From positions 168,874 through 232,873 of the forward strand of contig JAVJOW010000024.1 of assembly GCA_040216555.1 (NCBI GenBank): DNA of 64,000 bases, read 5' to 3'. Positions 14,372 to 23,786 of the stretch are shown one piece after another (the first letter of the stretch is position 1; each line of letters starts with the position of its first letter). Both the position numbers and the translations under genes were made by a program. The DNA comes from Arenibacter sp040216555 (GTDB taxonomy: Bacteria; Bacteroidota; Bacteroidia; Flavobacteriales; Flavobacteriaceae). The notes under the pieces are model-generated. The model was not told the DNA's origin. It searched no databases and saw only the letters and a program-made list of their open reading frames with translations.

Positions 14372-17300
14372 TTATTTTTTTACTACCTTAAAATTACTAT
14401 TTATACCTTCTCCTTTAAATTTAAGGATATAAATACCTGAAGGCAAGCCTGTAAAATTTATTTTAATTTCATTGCTGTCAAGGGTATAATCCTTATGGCT
14501 TATCAATTGGCCGACATAGTTAAAAATCTGGGCATTTATAGTATCCGGTCCATTATTGATAAACATGTTGACTTCCTCCTCAAATGGGTTGGGGAATACA
14601 ACAGGTTCGTCCATTAGGAACAATTGATCTTCAAAGACACCTTGGCATGGTAGATTGGTAGACACCTTAATTTGGTTGGAACCTTGTTTAAGGTCCAATG
14701 TAATGCTGGAAGATTTGGTTTGCGTAACAATACCATTTAATTCAACATTGTACAAGTCGCTCCCTTCCAGGTTCAATATGGTCTGATTTCCCGAGGCCGT
14801 TAGTTTTGAAGTAACGGTTAAGGGAGGGGGCTCTGTAATGATAGCTTGAAAACAATACGGTTCGTAAACCTTGCCATCTTCTGTTCCAATAATACATATT
14901 TCATAAGTACCGGCCGGAAGGCCTTCTTTAAAAAAGAAATTGGTAAAATTGTTGCTTTCATTTATTCCATTGCCGCTAAGGGTAAAGTCGTAATCCATAT
15001 TGATTCCGGCTACGATACGTATAGAACCATTATTTTGATTACTGCAGGATTCGCTGTTAATTTCTACTTCAAAATTATCCGCAGGTAAAATATAAACGGC
15101 ACAGCCGTTTAAATCTACTGTGGCCCCCATGGGGGTGTTTAAACATAGGTCATCGCCATCATCAAAAACCCCATCTTTATCTTCGTCCGCTCTAAAGGTG
15201 CCTTCTACGCAGATGTCCATGGAAAACGCATTTATGGTTCCGCCATCCGAGGCTGCAATATCCTTGACTTCCAATATCCAATCTCCGTAGGTAGATTCCC
15301 CATTAAACGCTGTCAAAGCACCTAAGGGCCTTACAATGCCTTGTATGGCCAGCGTTGTGCCGCATATGAAGCCTTCTGCGCTATCATCAAATGTTGCCAG
15401 TATATCCTGATTTCCACCACAGGAATTGGATACGAGAATTACCCGAGTGCCGGCAGGTGATATAAGGGTTATTTCCAAATCGGCAAGAAAGGTATGGGTT
15501 ATGTCCAAATTAACATTTATGTCTGCCACTGGAAGATCGTTCAAAAGAGTGATGGTGGAAGTTAATGTGGGTGCCCCTATTGTTGGTATGGTAATGGGCA
15601 AATCCTTGGCGGCCTCCAAAGCACAGTTCAATTCCAAGGTGGTAAAGCTGAAGGCGGGACCAAAGATTCCCTCCCCACAGCTATTTTTGGGTTTAACGTG
15701 CCAATAATAAGTGGTTTCCTCTTCCAGATCGGTGGTTAAATAGGAGTTGAAAATAACAGTGGCCGTATCAATAATATTAGTGAAGGCTGCGTCATCCGCA
15801 ATCTCAACATCAAAGGAGGTATAAGAACTATTGGATTCCCATTCCAATTGTGATGTTATACTTGCACTTGTGGAGCCATTGGCAGGCAATTGCAGGACAA
15901 CATCCGTAAATGCAGTTTCCAATATCTTTACATCTATAACAACCTCCTTGGTTACATTTTCTGTAGTGGCCACTATGTTTATGGGGTAATTGCCTGGAGT
16001 TACCAAATCCGTATTGGAAAAGGTAATATTGACCAGAGTGTCGTTCACCATAGTGGAGGAAGGTGAAAAATCAATGGCCAATCCGGGGGGCATGCCAGTA
16101 GCTGAAAAGGTGGCCTCCTCGGAAAAATCATTATAGGTTTGGTAGGTGAAGGGGACTATTAAATCGTTGCCTTGGCAAACTTCGTGCTGCAATTGTGCAA
16201 AGTTCAACACTATATCTGATGGTGATATCGTAAAATTGGAAGTGTTTACCGCCAAAAAGATATTGTTGTGTGCACTGACCATTATTCGGCCTGTAGGAGT
16301 GGCAAATCCAGGGATCAATATGTCCTGTTGCCCGTCATTGGGTACGCTATCCGCCAATTTTATGGGAAAGGAAGCGCCACCATTGGCTGAAAAAAAGATA
16401 TCTACTTTTTGGGCGTTTACCGGACCCTGATTTGTTTTTGCTACATCCCAAGTAACCTCTTGTCGTGTCCCTGCAGTATAAATTTCGTTGGCAGCCTGTG
16501 AAGTGATCACAAAGGGTCCTGCATTGTCTATGACCATAACTTTGACCAAGTCCGATGTAACTTGTCCTCCCCCAAGGGAATTGTCCCTGACGGTTAGTGC
16601 AAAGTCCAGTTCGCGTTCTACATCGGAAACGGTTTCCCAAGTGGTATTAACATTGGGATTGGTTTGGGTAAGATTGCCCGATACGATGCTGCTGAGCCTA
16701 GGGAAATACCTGGTTGGTGTTACCGTTGGTTTTAAGGATCTAAAATTGGCGCCACTGAGATTTGTTGGCCCAAAGGTATTATGGGTAACTATCCCGTCAT
16801 TTATTTGTTCCCAATTGTATGTAATTATATCAGCTTCATCCACATCAGTTGCGTTGCCTTTTAATCTAAATGCAGTAGATTTTGGAATGGTAAAGTCGCC
16901 AGTGGGCACAATTTCAGGTGGATTGTTCAGCAAGGAGATTTCCTGGGCACAACTCGTTGTTTTTATATATTCCAGTATCTGAAATATACTGTAGTAATGA
17001 AAGTAGTCATCTCCGTTCAAGGCCACATTGTTGTTACCGGAAATACCTGCATACCCCATTATAGTTGTTCCGCTTCCTGGTTCGGCCTGTACAAGAGTGC
17101 CCTCGGATTCAAAGGACCAGGTGTGGTTGGCACCAAACTGATGTCCCATTTCATGCGCCACAAAATCCAGGTCGAATATGTCCCCTTGTGGAACTAAGGC
17201 AGAGGAATAGGCACTGCCTTTTCTGGAATCTATACACACCGAGGCAATAAATCCGGCATTACCCCCATTTTCATCCTTTTGAAACAAATGACCTACGTCG

Positions 17301-18148
17301 TAGTTCTCAGCACCAATAACCGTCGTTAAGGTATTTTGTACTTCAGAATTAAGATCTGTTCCATAAGGGTCCGTCTCCCCGTCCGTGAAGATTACCTGAT
17401 CGGTATTGGCAACAATCTCTAAACTGATTCCCAAGTCGGTTTCAAAAATTTCATTTACTCGTGTGATGGTTGCATTTATGGCCGCTAGGGCACCCGGAAT
17501 GGTCCCACCATGGAACTCGGTATACTCCCCTGTTGCCGAGATGGCCACCCTGAATTTTCTTAATACTTGCCCGTCCACCAATTTTAAAGCGGTGGGTCCT
17601 TTGTCCTTTTCGATCAAGGAAGTGGTCTCGCAAATGAAATTGGTGTTCATTATTAAGGCGTCCTTCCTATTGTACACTATATATTCGTTGTCGGAATCTG
17701 ACACTTTCTGCATGTAGGTGGCATTTTTGCTTTCACCGTATACGATCATACTTTGTATCCCGTATGGGGAGACACTAAATCTTACTCTGTCCTTTTTATT
17801 CTTTAAACCCCTGCCTACATATGATTTTATTTGGGGGTATTTCTTGGAAAGTTCAGGAGAAAGTACGGAAGCTTCTTGGACAACGAAAGGTATCAGGTCT
17901 CCGTCTTCATCCGGAAAACTTACTATTTTTGAAGATTTTTGGATATGGGTTGCCTTTAGTTCATTGATAAAGACGTCTTTTTCCAAAGAAAAAGTAAGGC
18001 CATGATTTACCCTTAACTCCGCCGTTTGCCTTTGGGTCTTCTTACTCCTAGAATTGGTTTTTTGCCAATACTTGGCCTGTCCAAATCCGCAATAGCAAAG
18101 AAAAAATATGGATATTGAAAAAACAAGACGTAATTTTACAACCATCAA
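14372..18148 (-). CDS. Secreted reprolysin-like metalloprotease, type IX secretion substrate
   Basis: A 1258-residue extracellular protease. It has a signal peptide (~1-24) and a propeptide-like region (to ~190). The metzincin catalytic domain holds the zinc motif HEMGHQFGANH at 332-342 (H332, E333, H336, H342). Cadherin/Ig-like beta modules follow (~430-830), then a proprotein-convertase P-domain (~840-985, containing FLADLEITLISPAGT), and a C-terminal T9SS type A sorting domain (last ~75 residues, VFPNPFEEEVNMFI ... LPSGIYILKFKGEG). Secretion across the outer membrane by the T9SS and cleavage of the tail are expected from family knowledge. Likely a degradative enzyme for extracellular protein. 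Confidence 0.9.
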   Translation of the reverse strand: MMVVKLRLVFSISIFFLCYCGFGQAKYWQKTNSRSKKTQRQTAELRVNHGLTFSLEKDVFINELKATHIQKSSKIVSFPDEDGDLIPFVVQEASVLSPELSKKYPQIKSYVGRGLKNKKDRVRFSVSPYGIQSMIVYGESKNATYMQKVSDSDNEYIVYNRKDALIMNTNFICETTSLIEKDKGPTALKLVDGQVLRKFRVAISATGEYTEFHGGTIPGALAAINATITRVNEIFETDLGISLEIVANTDQVIFTDGETDPYGTDLNSEVQNTLTTVIGAENYDVGHLFQKDENGGNAGFIASVCIDSRKGSAYSSALVPQGDIFDLDFVAHEMGHQFGANHTWSFESEGTLVQAEPGSGTTIMGYAGISGNNNVALNGDDYFHYYSIFQILEYIKTTSCAQEISLLNNPPEIVPTGDFTIPKSTAFRLKGNATDVDEADIITYNWEQINDGIVTHNTFGPTNLSGANFRSLKPTVTPTRYFPRLSSIVSGNLTQTNPNVNTTWETVSDVERELDFALTVRDNSLGGGQVTSDLVKVMVIDNAGPFVITSQAANEIYTAGTRQEVTWDVAKTNQGPVNAQKVDIFFSANGGASFPIKLADSVPNDGQQDILIPGFATPTGRIMVSAHNNIFLAVNTSNFTISPSDIVLNFAQLQHEVCQGNDLIVPFTYQTYNDFSEEATFSATGMPPGLAIDFSPSSTMVNDTLVNITFSNTDLVTPGNYPINIVATTENVTKEVVIDVKILETAFTDVVLQLPANGSTSASITSQLEWESNSSYTSFDVEIADDAAFTNIIDTATVIFNSYLTTDLEEETTYYWHVKPKNSCGEGIFGPAFSFTTLELNCALEAAKDLPITIPTIGAPTLTSTITLLNDLPVADINVNLDITHTFLADLEITLISPAGTRVILVSNSCGGNQDILATFDDSAEGFICGTTLAIQGIVRPLGALTAFNGESTYGDWILEVKDIAASDGGTINAFSMDICVEGTFRADEDKDGVFDDGDDLCLNTPMGATVDLNGCAVYILPADNFEVEINSESCSNQNNGSIRIVAGINMDYDFTLSGNGINESNNFTNFFFKEGLPAGTYEICIIGTEDGKVYEPYCFQAIITEPPPLTVTSKLTASGNQTILNLEGSDLYNVELNGIVTQTKSSSITLDLKQGSNQIKVSTNLPCQGVFEDQLFLMDEPVVFPNPFEEEVNMFINNGPDTINAQIFNYVGQLISHKDYTLDSNEIKINFTGLPSGIYILKFKGEGINSNFKVVKK

Positions 18149-18197
18149 GCGGGTTTTTGTACAAACTCAAAGATAAGTTTTTTTATTATTCGAATTT

Positions 18198-19124
18198 GTG
18201 ATAACAGTTCAAAGCATCTCCAATTACGATAAAGCGCACCCTACTGCCATTACCATTGGCACTTTTGATGGTGTGCATATTGGTCACCGTAAAATATTGG
18301 AACGTCTCATAAATAGTGCCAAAGTGCTGGAGTTGAAATCTACGGTACTTACTTTTTTTCCCCATCCTAGAATGGTGCTTCAAAAAGATGTCTCTATCAA
18401 GCTATTGAATACCATTGATGAAAAGATCAAAATTTTGGAGGAATTGGGTATCGATTATTTAATTGTACACCCATTTACTAAAGAATTTTCCCGCTTGTCG
18501 GCAACTCAGTTCGTTAGGGATATTTTGGTCAATGATTTAAAGACCAAAAAAATCATTATTGGTTACGATCATAGATTTGGCAGAAATAGGAATGCCAATA
18601 TAAACGATTTAGTGGCGTTCGGGAATGCCTTGGATTTTGAGGTGGAAGAGATATCTGCCCAAGAAGTGGATGACGTTTCTGTTAGTTCCACAAAAATCAG
18701 GAAAGCCTTGGAAGAGGGGGACATGAAAACGGCCAATATGTATTTGGGATATAATTATATGCTAACAGGGAGCATTGTAAAAGGAAAAGGATTAGGTAGA
18801 AAATTAAACTTTCCAACTGCCAATTTATCCATTCCCGAAGAATACAAGCTAATACCCAAGAATGGCGTCTATGTGGTGAGCAGTGTATTTGGCAATAAAA
18901 CTGTATATGGAATGATGAACATAGGTTTTAACCCCACCGTGGATGGTAAGACCAAAAGCATCGAAATTAATTTCTTCGATTTTGATCAGGATCTTTACGG
19001 TAAAAAAATTCAGATCGATATTATTGATCGCATAAGGGATGAAAAAAAATTCAATTCCCTAGAGGGTCTCCAGACGCAATTGAAAAAAGATCGGGAGACT
19101 TCCCTTTCCATAATCTCCAAGTAA
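18198..19124 (+). CDS. ribF: Bifunctional riboflavin kinase / FAD synthetase
   Basis: A 308-residue enzyme making FMN and FAD. The N-terminal nucleotidyltransferase domain shows AITIGTFDGVHIGHRKIL (~18-35, with the GxxH ATP motif) and the YDHRFGRNRNANI segment. The C-terminal flavokinase domain (~180-305) shows GKGLGRKLNFPTANL and GVYVV. The start is a GTG at 18198; no ATG fits the family N-terminus. The next gene starts on the base after the stop, so they are cotranscribed. Confidence 0.95.
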   Translation: MITVQSISNYDKAHPTAITIGTFDGVHIGHRKILERLINSAKVLELKSTVLTFFPHPRMVLQKDVSIKLLNTIDEKIKILEELGIDYLIVHPFTKEFSRLSATQFVRDILVNDLKTKKIIIGYDHRFGRNRNANINDLVAFGNALDFEVEEISAQEVDDVSVSSTKIRKALEEGDMKTANMYLGYNYMLTGSIVKGKGLGRKLNFPTANLSIPEEYKLIPKNGVYVVSSVFGNKTVYGMMNIGFNPTVDGKTKSIEINFFDFDQDLYGKKIQIDIIDRIRDEKKFNSLEGLQTQLKKDRETSLSIISK

Positions 19125-20444
19125 ATGTTGAATCGGTTTCTTTTTAAGCAAATCGATAATAGTCCGCTCCTAATTTTCAGGATATTTTTTGGCATTCTGA
19201 TAAGCCTTGAATGCTATGGGGCCATTGCAACAGGTTGGGTCAAAAAAAATCTGATAGACCCTCAATTTACCTTTAATTTTATTGGTTTCGATTGGTTGCA
19301 GCCCTTGCCCGGAATAGGTATGTATTTGTACTTTATTGCAATGGGCACCTTAGGGATTTTTATTGCCTTGGGATATAGATACCGATTGAGTGCTGCGGCC
19401 TTTGCCTTGCTCTGGACCAGCGTTTACCTTATGCAAAAAACAGCGTACAACAATCATTATTACCTGTTGATATTGATTGCATTGATAATGACTTTTATGC
19501 CTTCAAACAGGGATTATTCATTGGATGCCAGGAGAAATCCTTCTATAAGGACCAATCATATGTCCGCCTATTTAAATTGGATAATTATTTTACAGTTGTT
19601 TATTGTATATACCTATGCCTCTGTGGCCAAGTTGTATGGGGACTGGTTGGATTTCGGCATTATAGAGATTCTCTTTAAAAATAAGAAGTCATATCCCATT
19701 ATTGGCGGCCTTCTTCAGGAGCCTTTGGTTCATATGTTGGTTGGTATTTCAGGTATCCTTTTTGATTTGCTTATTATACCGGCCCTCTTGTGGAAGCCTA
19801 CTAGAAAATGGGCTTTTGTGGCTTCCCTGTTCTTTCATTTATTTAATTCAATTGTTTTTCAAATAGGCATCTTTCCTTATTTGTCCTTGGCCTTTACGGT
19901 GTTCTTTTTTGAACCGGAAACCATCCGGAAATTGTTTTTTAAAAAGAAGGAACCTTATTTAGGGGACTCCCTTGTTGTGCCGCCCCAAAAAGAATTGGTT
20001 TTGGGAATTTTGTCCCTTTATTTTTTGATACAATTGGCCCTGCCGATACGGCATCATTTTATAAAGGACGATGTTTTATGGACAGAGGAGGGGCATAGGA
20101 TGAGTTGGAGAATGATGTTGAGGAGCCGTACCGGGATTACAACATTTAAAATAGTGAACCATACCAGCGGAAATTCTTATCTGGTAAATTTGGATGATTA
20201 TTTATCAAGGGGACAGAAAAGTAAAATTAAATCCTATCCGGATTTTATGTGGCAGTTTGCCCAACGCTTAAAAAGGGAATACGATGAAAAGGGGGAGGAT
20301 ATCTCGGTTTTTGTAAATTCTAGGGTGAGCGTAAATGGAAAACCATACCAAGAATTTATTGATCCAAAAATAGACCTTGGTAGTGTATCCTGGAACTATT
20401 TTGGGCATAACGATTGGATCTTGCCTTCCCCATCCAAAAATTAA
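19125..20444 (+). CDS. HTTM-domain integral membrane protein
   Basis: A 439-residue inner-membrane protein resembling the HTTM (horizontally transferred transmembrane)/vitamin-K-dependent gamma-carboxylase-like family. It has about seven hydrophobic helices in residues 15-285 (for example LLIFRIFFGILISLECYGA), an RIxxG-like first helix, a TAYNNHYYL loop and a WLIVYTYAS-like helix, then a soluble C-terminal ~140 residues. Bacterial members are widespread but functionally obscure; carboxylation of Glu is not established for them. It starts directly after the ribF stop codon. Confidence 0.75.
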   Translation: MLNRFLFKQIDNSPLLIFRIFFGILISLECYGAIATGWVKKNLIDPQFTFNFIGFDWLQPLPGIGMYLYFIAMGTLGIFIALGYRYRLSAAAFALLWTSVYLMQKTAYNNHYYLLILIALIMTFMPSNRDYSLDARRNPSIRTNHMSAYLNWIIILQLFIVYTYASVAKLYGDWLDFGIIEILFKNKKSYPIIGGLLQEPLVHMLVGISGILFDLLIIPALLWKPTRKWAFVASLFFHLFNSIVFQIGIFPYLSLAFTVFFFEPETIRKLFFKKKEPYLGDSLVVPPQKELVLGILSLYFLIQLALPIRHHFIKDDVLWTEEGHRMSWRMMLRSRTGITTFKIVNHTSGNSYLVNLDDYLSRGQKSKIKSYPDFMWQFAQRLKREYDEKGEDISVFVNSRVSVNGKPYQEFIDPKIDLGSVSWNYFGHNDWILPSPSKN

Positions 20445-20468
20445 AGGAATAGTAAAATCTATGGTTTT

Positions 20469-20849
20469 CTAAAACGGTTTGGCCCTATGGCAAAGTTGTA
20501 AGGGCATGCCCCATGGGTCACGGAGCATTACCAAATGGCTGCCGTCTTCCTTAGTTATTTCCTCAACCAAAATGGCGCCTTTATCCAATAGCCTAATTTT
20601 ATCTGTTACAGCGTTTTGGGAAACAAATGCCATATGAAAAGTGAGCGGATGTTTTGTTTTAAAATCGGTAATTTCTTCGTCAGGTCTACAGTATAGTTCC
20701 AAAATTACACGTCCGGATGAATCTGCAAAAAAAGTCATGAAGGGAGCTTCCATTTGCTCGCTTACTACCTTCAACCCCACATTGGCAACATACCAATCCC
20801 TAATGTCCTTTATGTTTTTTACGTTTAAGGCGATGTGTTCGAAAACCAT
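20469..20849 (-). CDS. VOC-superfamily (glyoxalase/bleomycin-resistance fold) protein
   Basis: A 126-residue single vicinal-oxygen-chelate domain. It begins FEHIALNVKNIKDIRDWYV, where His4 is a typical metal ligand, includes ILELYCRP and TFHMAFVS (second His), and ends DGSHLVMLRDPWGMPLQLCHR. The substrate cannot be inferred. It is a lone gene on the minus strand between the HTTM gene and serS. Confidence 0.8.
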   Translation of the reverse strand: MVFEHIALNVKNIKDIRDWYVANVGLKVVSEQMEAPFMTFFADSSGRVILELYCRPDEEITDFKTKHPLTFHMAFVSQNAVTDKIRLLDKGAILVEEITKEDGSHLVMLRDPWGMPLQLCHRAKPF

Positions 20850-20910
20850 ATTTTTCAGAATTGCGTTTTATATCTAGGCTAAAATTATGCCGAAAATCCG
20901 AAGATTAGGT

Positions 20911-20918
20911 TAAATTTG
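20911..20918 (+). promoter_or_regulatory. -7 box of serS
   Basis: TAAATTTG fits TAnnTTTG and lies 20 bases before the serS ATG. No good TTG at the -33 position was seen. Confidence 0.6.
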
Positions 20919-20938
20919 CACGATAAATATCAAAAAAA

Positions 20939-22210
20939 ATGTTGCAGTTACAGGCTATCCGTGAGGATAAGGAACAAATTGTTGAGGCTTTAAAAAAGCG
21001 TAATATTGATGCCCTTCCACTAATTGAAAACGTACTTCAATTGGATGAAAAGCGGCGATCCCTGCAGACACTCCTGGATAATACACTTGCTGAATCCAAT
21101 AGTATTTCAAAGGAAATAGGTATTCTTTATAAAAGTGGAAAGGCAGCGGAAGCCAACGTTCTAAAGGAAAGGACCGGTAGTCTAAAGGAGGAGTCCAAGG
21201 AATTGAACGAGGCCTTGAACGCAACGGCAACCGATCTTCAAAATTTACTGTACCAAATTCCAAATGTTCCGCATACGTCAGTATCAGCGGGGAGCACTGA
21301 GGAGGATAATGAAGAGGTCTTCAGGGAAGGGGACATTCCTACCTTAAAAGAGGGTGCACTTCCCCATTGGGAATTGGCCAAGAAATATGATATTATAGAT
21401 TTTGAACTGGGAGTTAAGATAGCTGGTGCTGGATTTCCAGTGTACAAGGGTAAAGGTGCTCGACTGCAAAGAGCCCTTATTTCCTACTTTTTGGATAAGA
21501 ATGCCGCCGCCGGATATAATGAAATTCAAGTGCCACATTTGGTAAATGAGGCTTCAGGTTATGGTACGGGTCAGTTGCCCGATAAAGAGGGACAAATGTA
21601 TCACGTAGGTGAGGATGATCTTTATCTGATCCCCACCGCCGAGGTACCGGTAACCAATATTTTTAGGGATGTTATTTTAAACGAGGCTGATTTTCCCATT
21701 ACCCATACGGCATATACGCCTTGTTTTAGGAGGGAGGCCGGGAGTTACGGTGCCCACGTACGAGGACTTAATCGCCTGCATCAATTTGATAAGGTAGAAA
21801 TAGTTCGGGTTGAACATCCAACTAAATCTTATGAGGCCTTGGATGGTATGGTAGAGCATGTTAAAAACATACTTAGGGAACTAAAATTGCCATATAGGAT
21901 CTTACGACTTTGTGGAGGCGATTTGGGTTTTACATCTGCCCTTACCTTTGATTTTGAGGTCTTTTCAACGGCTCAGGATCGCTGGTTGGAAATTAGTTCT
22001 GTCTCCAATTTTGAAACCTTTCAGGCAAATAGATTAAAACTGCGCTATAAGGACGAAAATGGCAAAAGTCAGTTGGCGCACACCTTAAATGGCAGCTCAT
22101 TGGCCTTGCCCAGGGTATTGGCCGGAATATTGGAAAATTATCAGACAGAGGATGGAATCCAAATTCCCGAAGTCCTTATCCCTTATACCGGTTTTGATAA
22201 AATCAGCTAA
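20939..22210 (+). CDS. serS: Seryl-tRNA synthetase
   Basis: A 423-residue class II aminoacyl-tRNA synthetase. An N-terminal antiparallel coiled coil (~1-100) recognises the tRNA-Ser long arm. The catalytic core shows LYLIPTAEVPVTN, motif 2 FRREAGSYGAHVRGLNRLHQF and motif 3 LNGSSLALPRVLAGILENYQ. Length and layout are standard. The next gene converges with a 12-base gap. Confidence 0.97.
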   Translation: MLQLQAIREDKEQIVEALKKRNIDALPLIENVLQLDEKRRSLQTLLDNTLAESNSISKEIGILYKSGKAAEANVLKERTGSLKEESKELNEALNATATDLQNLLYQIPNVPHTSVSAGSTEEDNEEVFREGDIPTLKEGALPHWELAKKYDIIDFELGVKIAGAGFPVYKGKGARLQRALISYFLDKNAAAGYNEIQVPHLVNEASGYGTGQLPDKEGQMYHVGEDDLYLIPTAEVPVTNIFRDVILNEADFPITHTAYTPCFRREAGSYGAHVRGLNRLHQFDKVEIVRVEHPTKSYEALDGMVEHVKNILRELKLPYRILRLCGGDLGFTSALTFDFEVFSTAQDRWLEISSVSNFETFQANRLKLRYKDENGKSQLAHTLNGSSLALPRVLAGILENYQTEDGIQIPEVLIPYTGFDKIS

Positions 22211-22221
22211 AACTAGCCGAA

Positions 22222-22797
22222 TTAAAATTTGTATTTATAGCCTAGTAGATAATGGCCATCACTTTTGTTAAAGGTGATTTCCATATGTTCCTTTCGATAT
22301 GGGGTAGTGAAAATATATGAGCTTCCCACCCCAATTATGGCGCCTGCCAAAACGTCCCAACCATCGTGTTTATCGGCCTGTATTCTGGAATAGCCCGTAA
22401 AACCGGCCAGCGCATAGGCTGCAGCACCATATTTCCAACCATAGCGTTTTTGGATAAAAGCAGCGCTCTGAAAGGTGATAGAGGTATGGCCTGAGGGAAA
22501 GGAGGAATTGTTGCTCAAATCCGGTCTAGGCTTGTCTATGGCCATTTTTAAACCAATGGTGAGTGCCTGGTTCAAGAGGAATCCTTTGGTAAATTGCCAT
22601 GTTCCCTTTTGGTCTCCAGTAATTATAGAAGTGCCCAAGGCTGTTGTCGGCATGGTAAATAATAATACATCCCCTAAAGTGGTAATAGTTTTGTCCTGGG
22701 CCTTTAGCATTGTGCCGAATAGTGTAATCAGCAATAATAACAGGGTTTTGATATACGGATGGAATTTTATAAACCCCTGACTTAAGTTGGAAACCAT
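22222..22797 (-). CDS. PAP2-superfamily membrane phosphatase (1)
   Basis: A 191-residue membrane protein with the full PAP2 phosphatase motif set: KMAIDKPRP (84-92), PSGHTS (101-106) and SRIQADKHDGWD (137-148) with the catalytic His104 and His144. It is expected to dephosphorylate phosphatidic acid, PGP or undecaprenyl pyrophosphate on the periplasmic side. It lies downstream of the DAG kinase but has its own copy of the shared operator (22862-22881) about 65 bp upstream, inside the kinase 3' end. A second PAP2 gene lies at 25995. Confidence 0.85.
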   Translation of the reverse strand: MVSNLSQGFIKFHPYIKTLLLLLITLFGTMLKAQDKTITTLGDVLLFTMPTTALGTSIITGDQKGTWQFTKGFLLNQALTIGLKMAIDKPRPDLSNNSSFPSGHTSITFQSAAFIQKRYGWKYGAAAYALAGFTGYSRIQADKHDGWDVLAGAIIGVGSSYIFTTPYRKEHMEITFNKSDGHYLLGYKYKF

Positions 22798-22846
22798 AAT
22801 TTATTAGCGTTGACTAATATGTGATATGCCGGGCATATTTGATAAG

Positions 22847-22881
22847 CAAATAAAATATATGAATCTAAAGATAAACTAAAG
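22847..22881 (-). promoter_or_regulatory. Direct-repeat operator and -7 box of PAP2 gene 1
   Basis: On the minus strand the sequence is CTTTAGTTT-AT-CTTTAGATT (22881 to 22862), then 7 bases, then TTTATTTG (22854-22847, one mismatch to TAnnTTTG). It is the weakest of four sites of identical layout (others at 25802, 29660 and 31686). It overlaps the DAG kinase stop codon. Confidence 0.6.
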
Positions 22882-23781
22882 CTGGGGTTCAATGTTTTGG
22901 GGAGCAAGAATGCCCAAGGATTTTTCCATTATGGAAATATTAATATGTTTTTCTTCTACTTTGTAGAATTCCCCGTCTATTTGCGAATCTAAAAATAGCC
23001 CTTCATTCCTGTAAATTTGTAATGTTTTGGTTTGATAGGTTTTGATTTCCTTTAGCCAATGGTACTTACGTACCAACATTAATGCACCGAACAACAACAT
23101 TTTTAATTTACTTAGTTCGGGAACTATTAGGACGTCCAATTGCCCATCCATTAAAGAGGCCTTTGGGGTAAGACTAATGTTGAATCCCAGTTCATTGGAG
23201 TTGGAAACGAATACTAAAAATGGGTTATTTATGGTATGGTCCTCATCTATGGATATCCTTACGTCCCTTCCTCTTTTAAACTCATTAAAAGATCTAAGAG
23301 AGGCCTTTAGATACCCAATAAGGGTTCTCTTTTTTAAGGCTTCATAGTTTTTTATGACATTGGCATCGAAACCCATTCCGGTATTACTGAAAAAAAAGGA
23401 TTCATTTACTTTTCCAACATCTATAGTTACTATATCGTTATTTTTAATTATTTCAATAGCTTTTTCAATAATTGATGGAATCATAAGATGGGAGGCCAGT
23501 CCGTTTCCCGATCCTATAGGAATAATTCCCAGCAATATATTTGTGCCTACCAGACAAGAGGCAACCTCATTGATGGTACCATCCCCTCCACATGCTACAA
23601 TGGTTTGGGCACCTTCTCTTATGGAATCTTGGGTAAGTAAAATTGCCTGCTTTTTAAATTTGGAATATTTAACGGAAATGCAATATTCCTTTTCCTTGAA
23701 GTAAGATCCAAGGAACTCTTTTTCCAAAATATTTTTACCGGAACCGGCTTTTGGATTGATTATAAAATGAATATTTCTCAA
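22876..23781 (-). CDS. Diacylglycerol kinase-family lipid kinase
   Basis: A 301-residue cytosolic kinase of the DagK/YegS/sphingosine-kinase fold. The nucleotide-binding GGDGT is at 65-69, within IVACGGDGTINEVAS; the N-terminal FIINPKAGSGK (6-16) and GSGNGLA are also typical. It phosphorylates diacylglycerol or a related lipid. It starts 6 bases after the phosphotransferase gene, so both share one operon. This pairing makes sense because LTA-synthase-type enzymes release diacylglycerol, which the kinase would recycle; that link is inference from family biochemistry. Confidence 0.88.
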   Translation of the reverse strand: MRNIHFIINPKAGSGKNILEKEFLGSYFKEKEYCISVKYSKFKKQAILLTQDSIREGAQTIVACGGDGTINEVASCLVGTNILLGIIPIGSGNGLASHLMIPSIIEKAIEIIKNNDIVTIDVGKVNESFFFSNTGMGFDANVIKNYEALKKRTLIGYLKASLRSFNEFKRGRDVRISIDEDHTINNPFLVFVSNSNELGFNISLTPKASLMDGQLDVLIVPELSKLKMLLFGALMLVRKYHWLKEIKTYQTKTLQIYRNEGLFLDSQIDGEFYKVEEKHINISIMEKSLGILAPQNIEPQL

Positions 23782-23786
23782 AATAT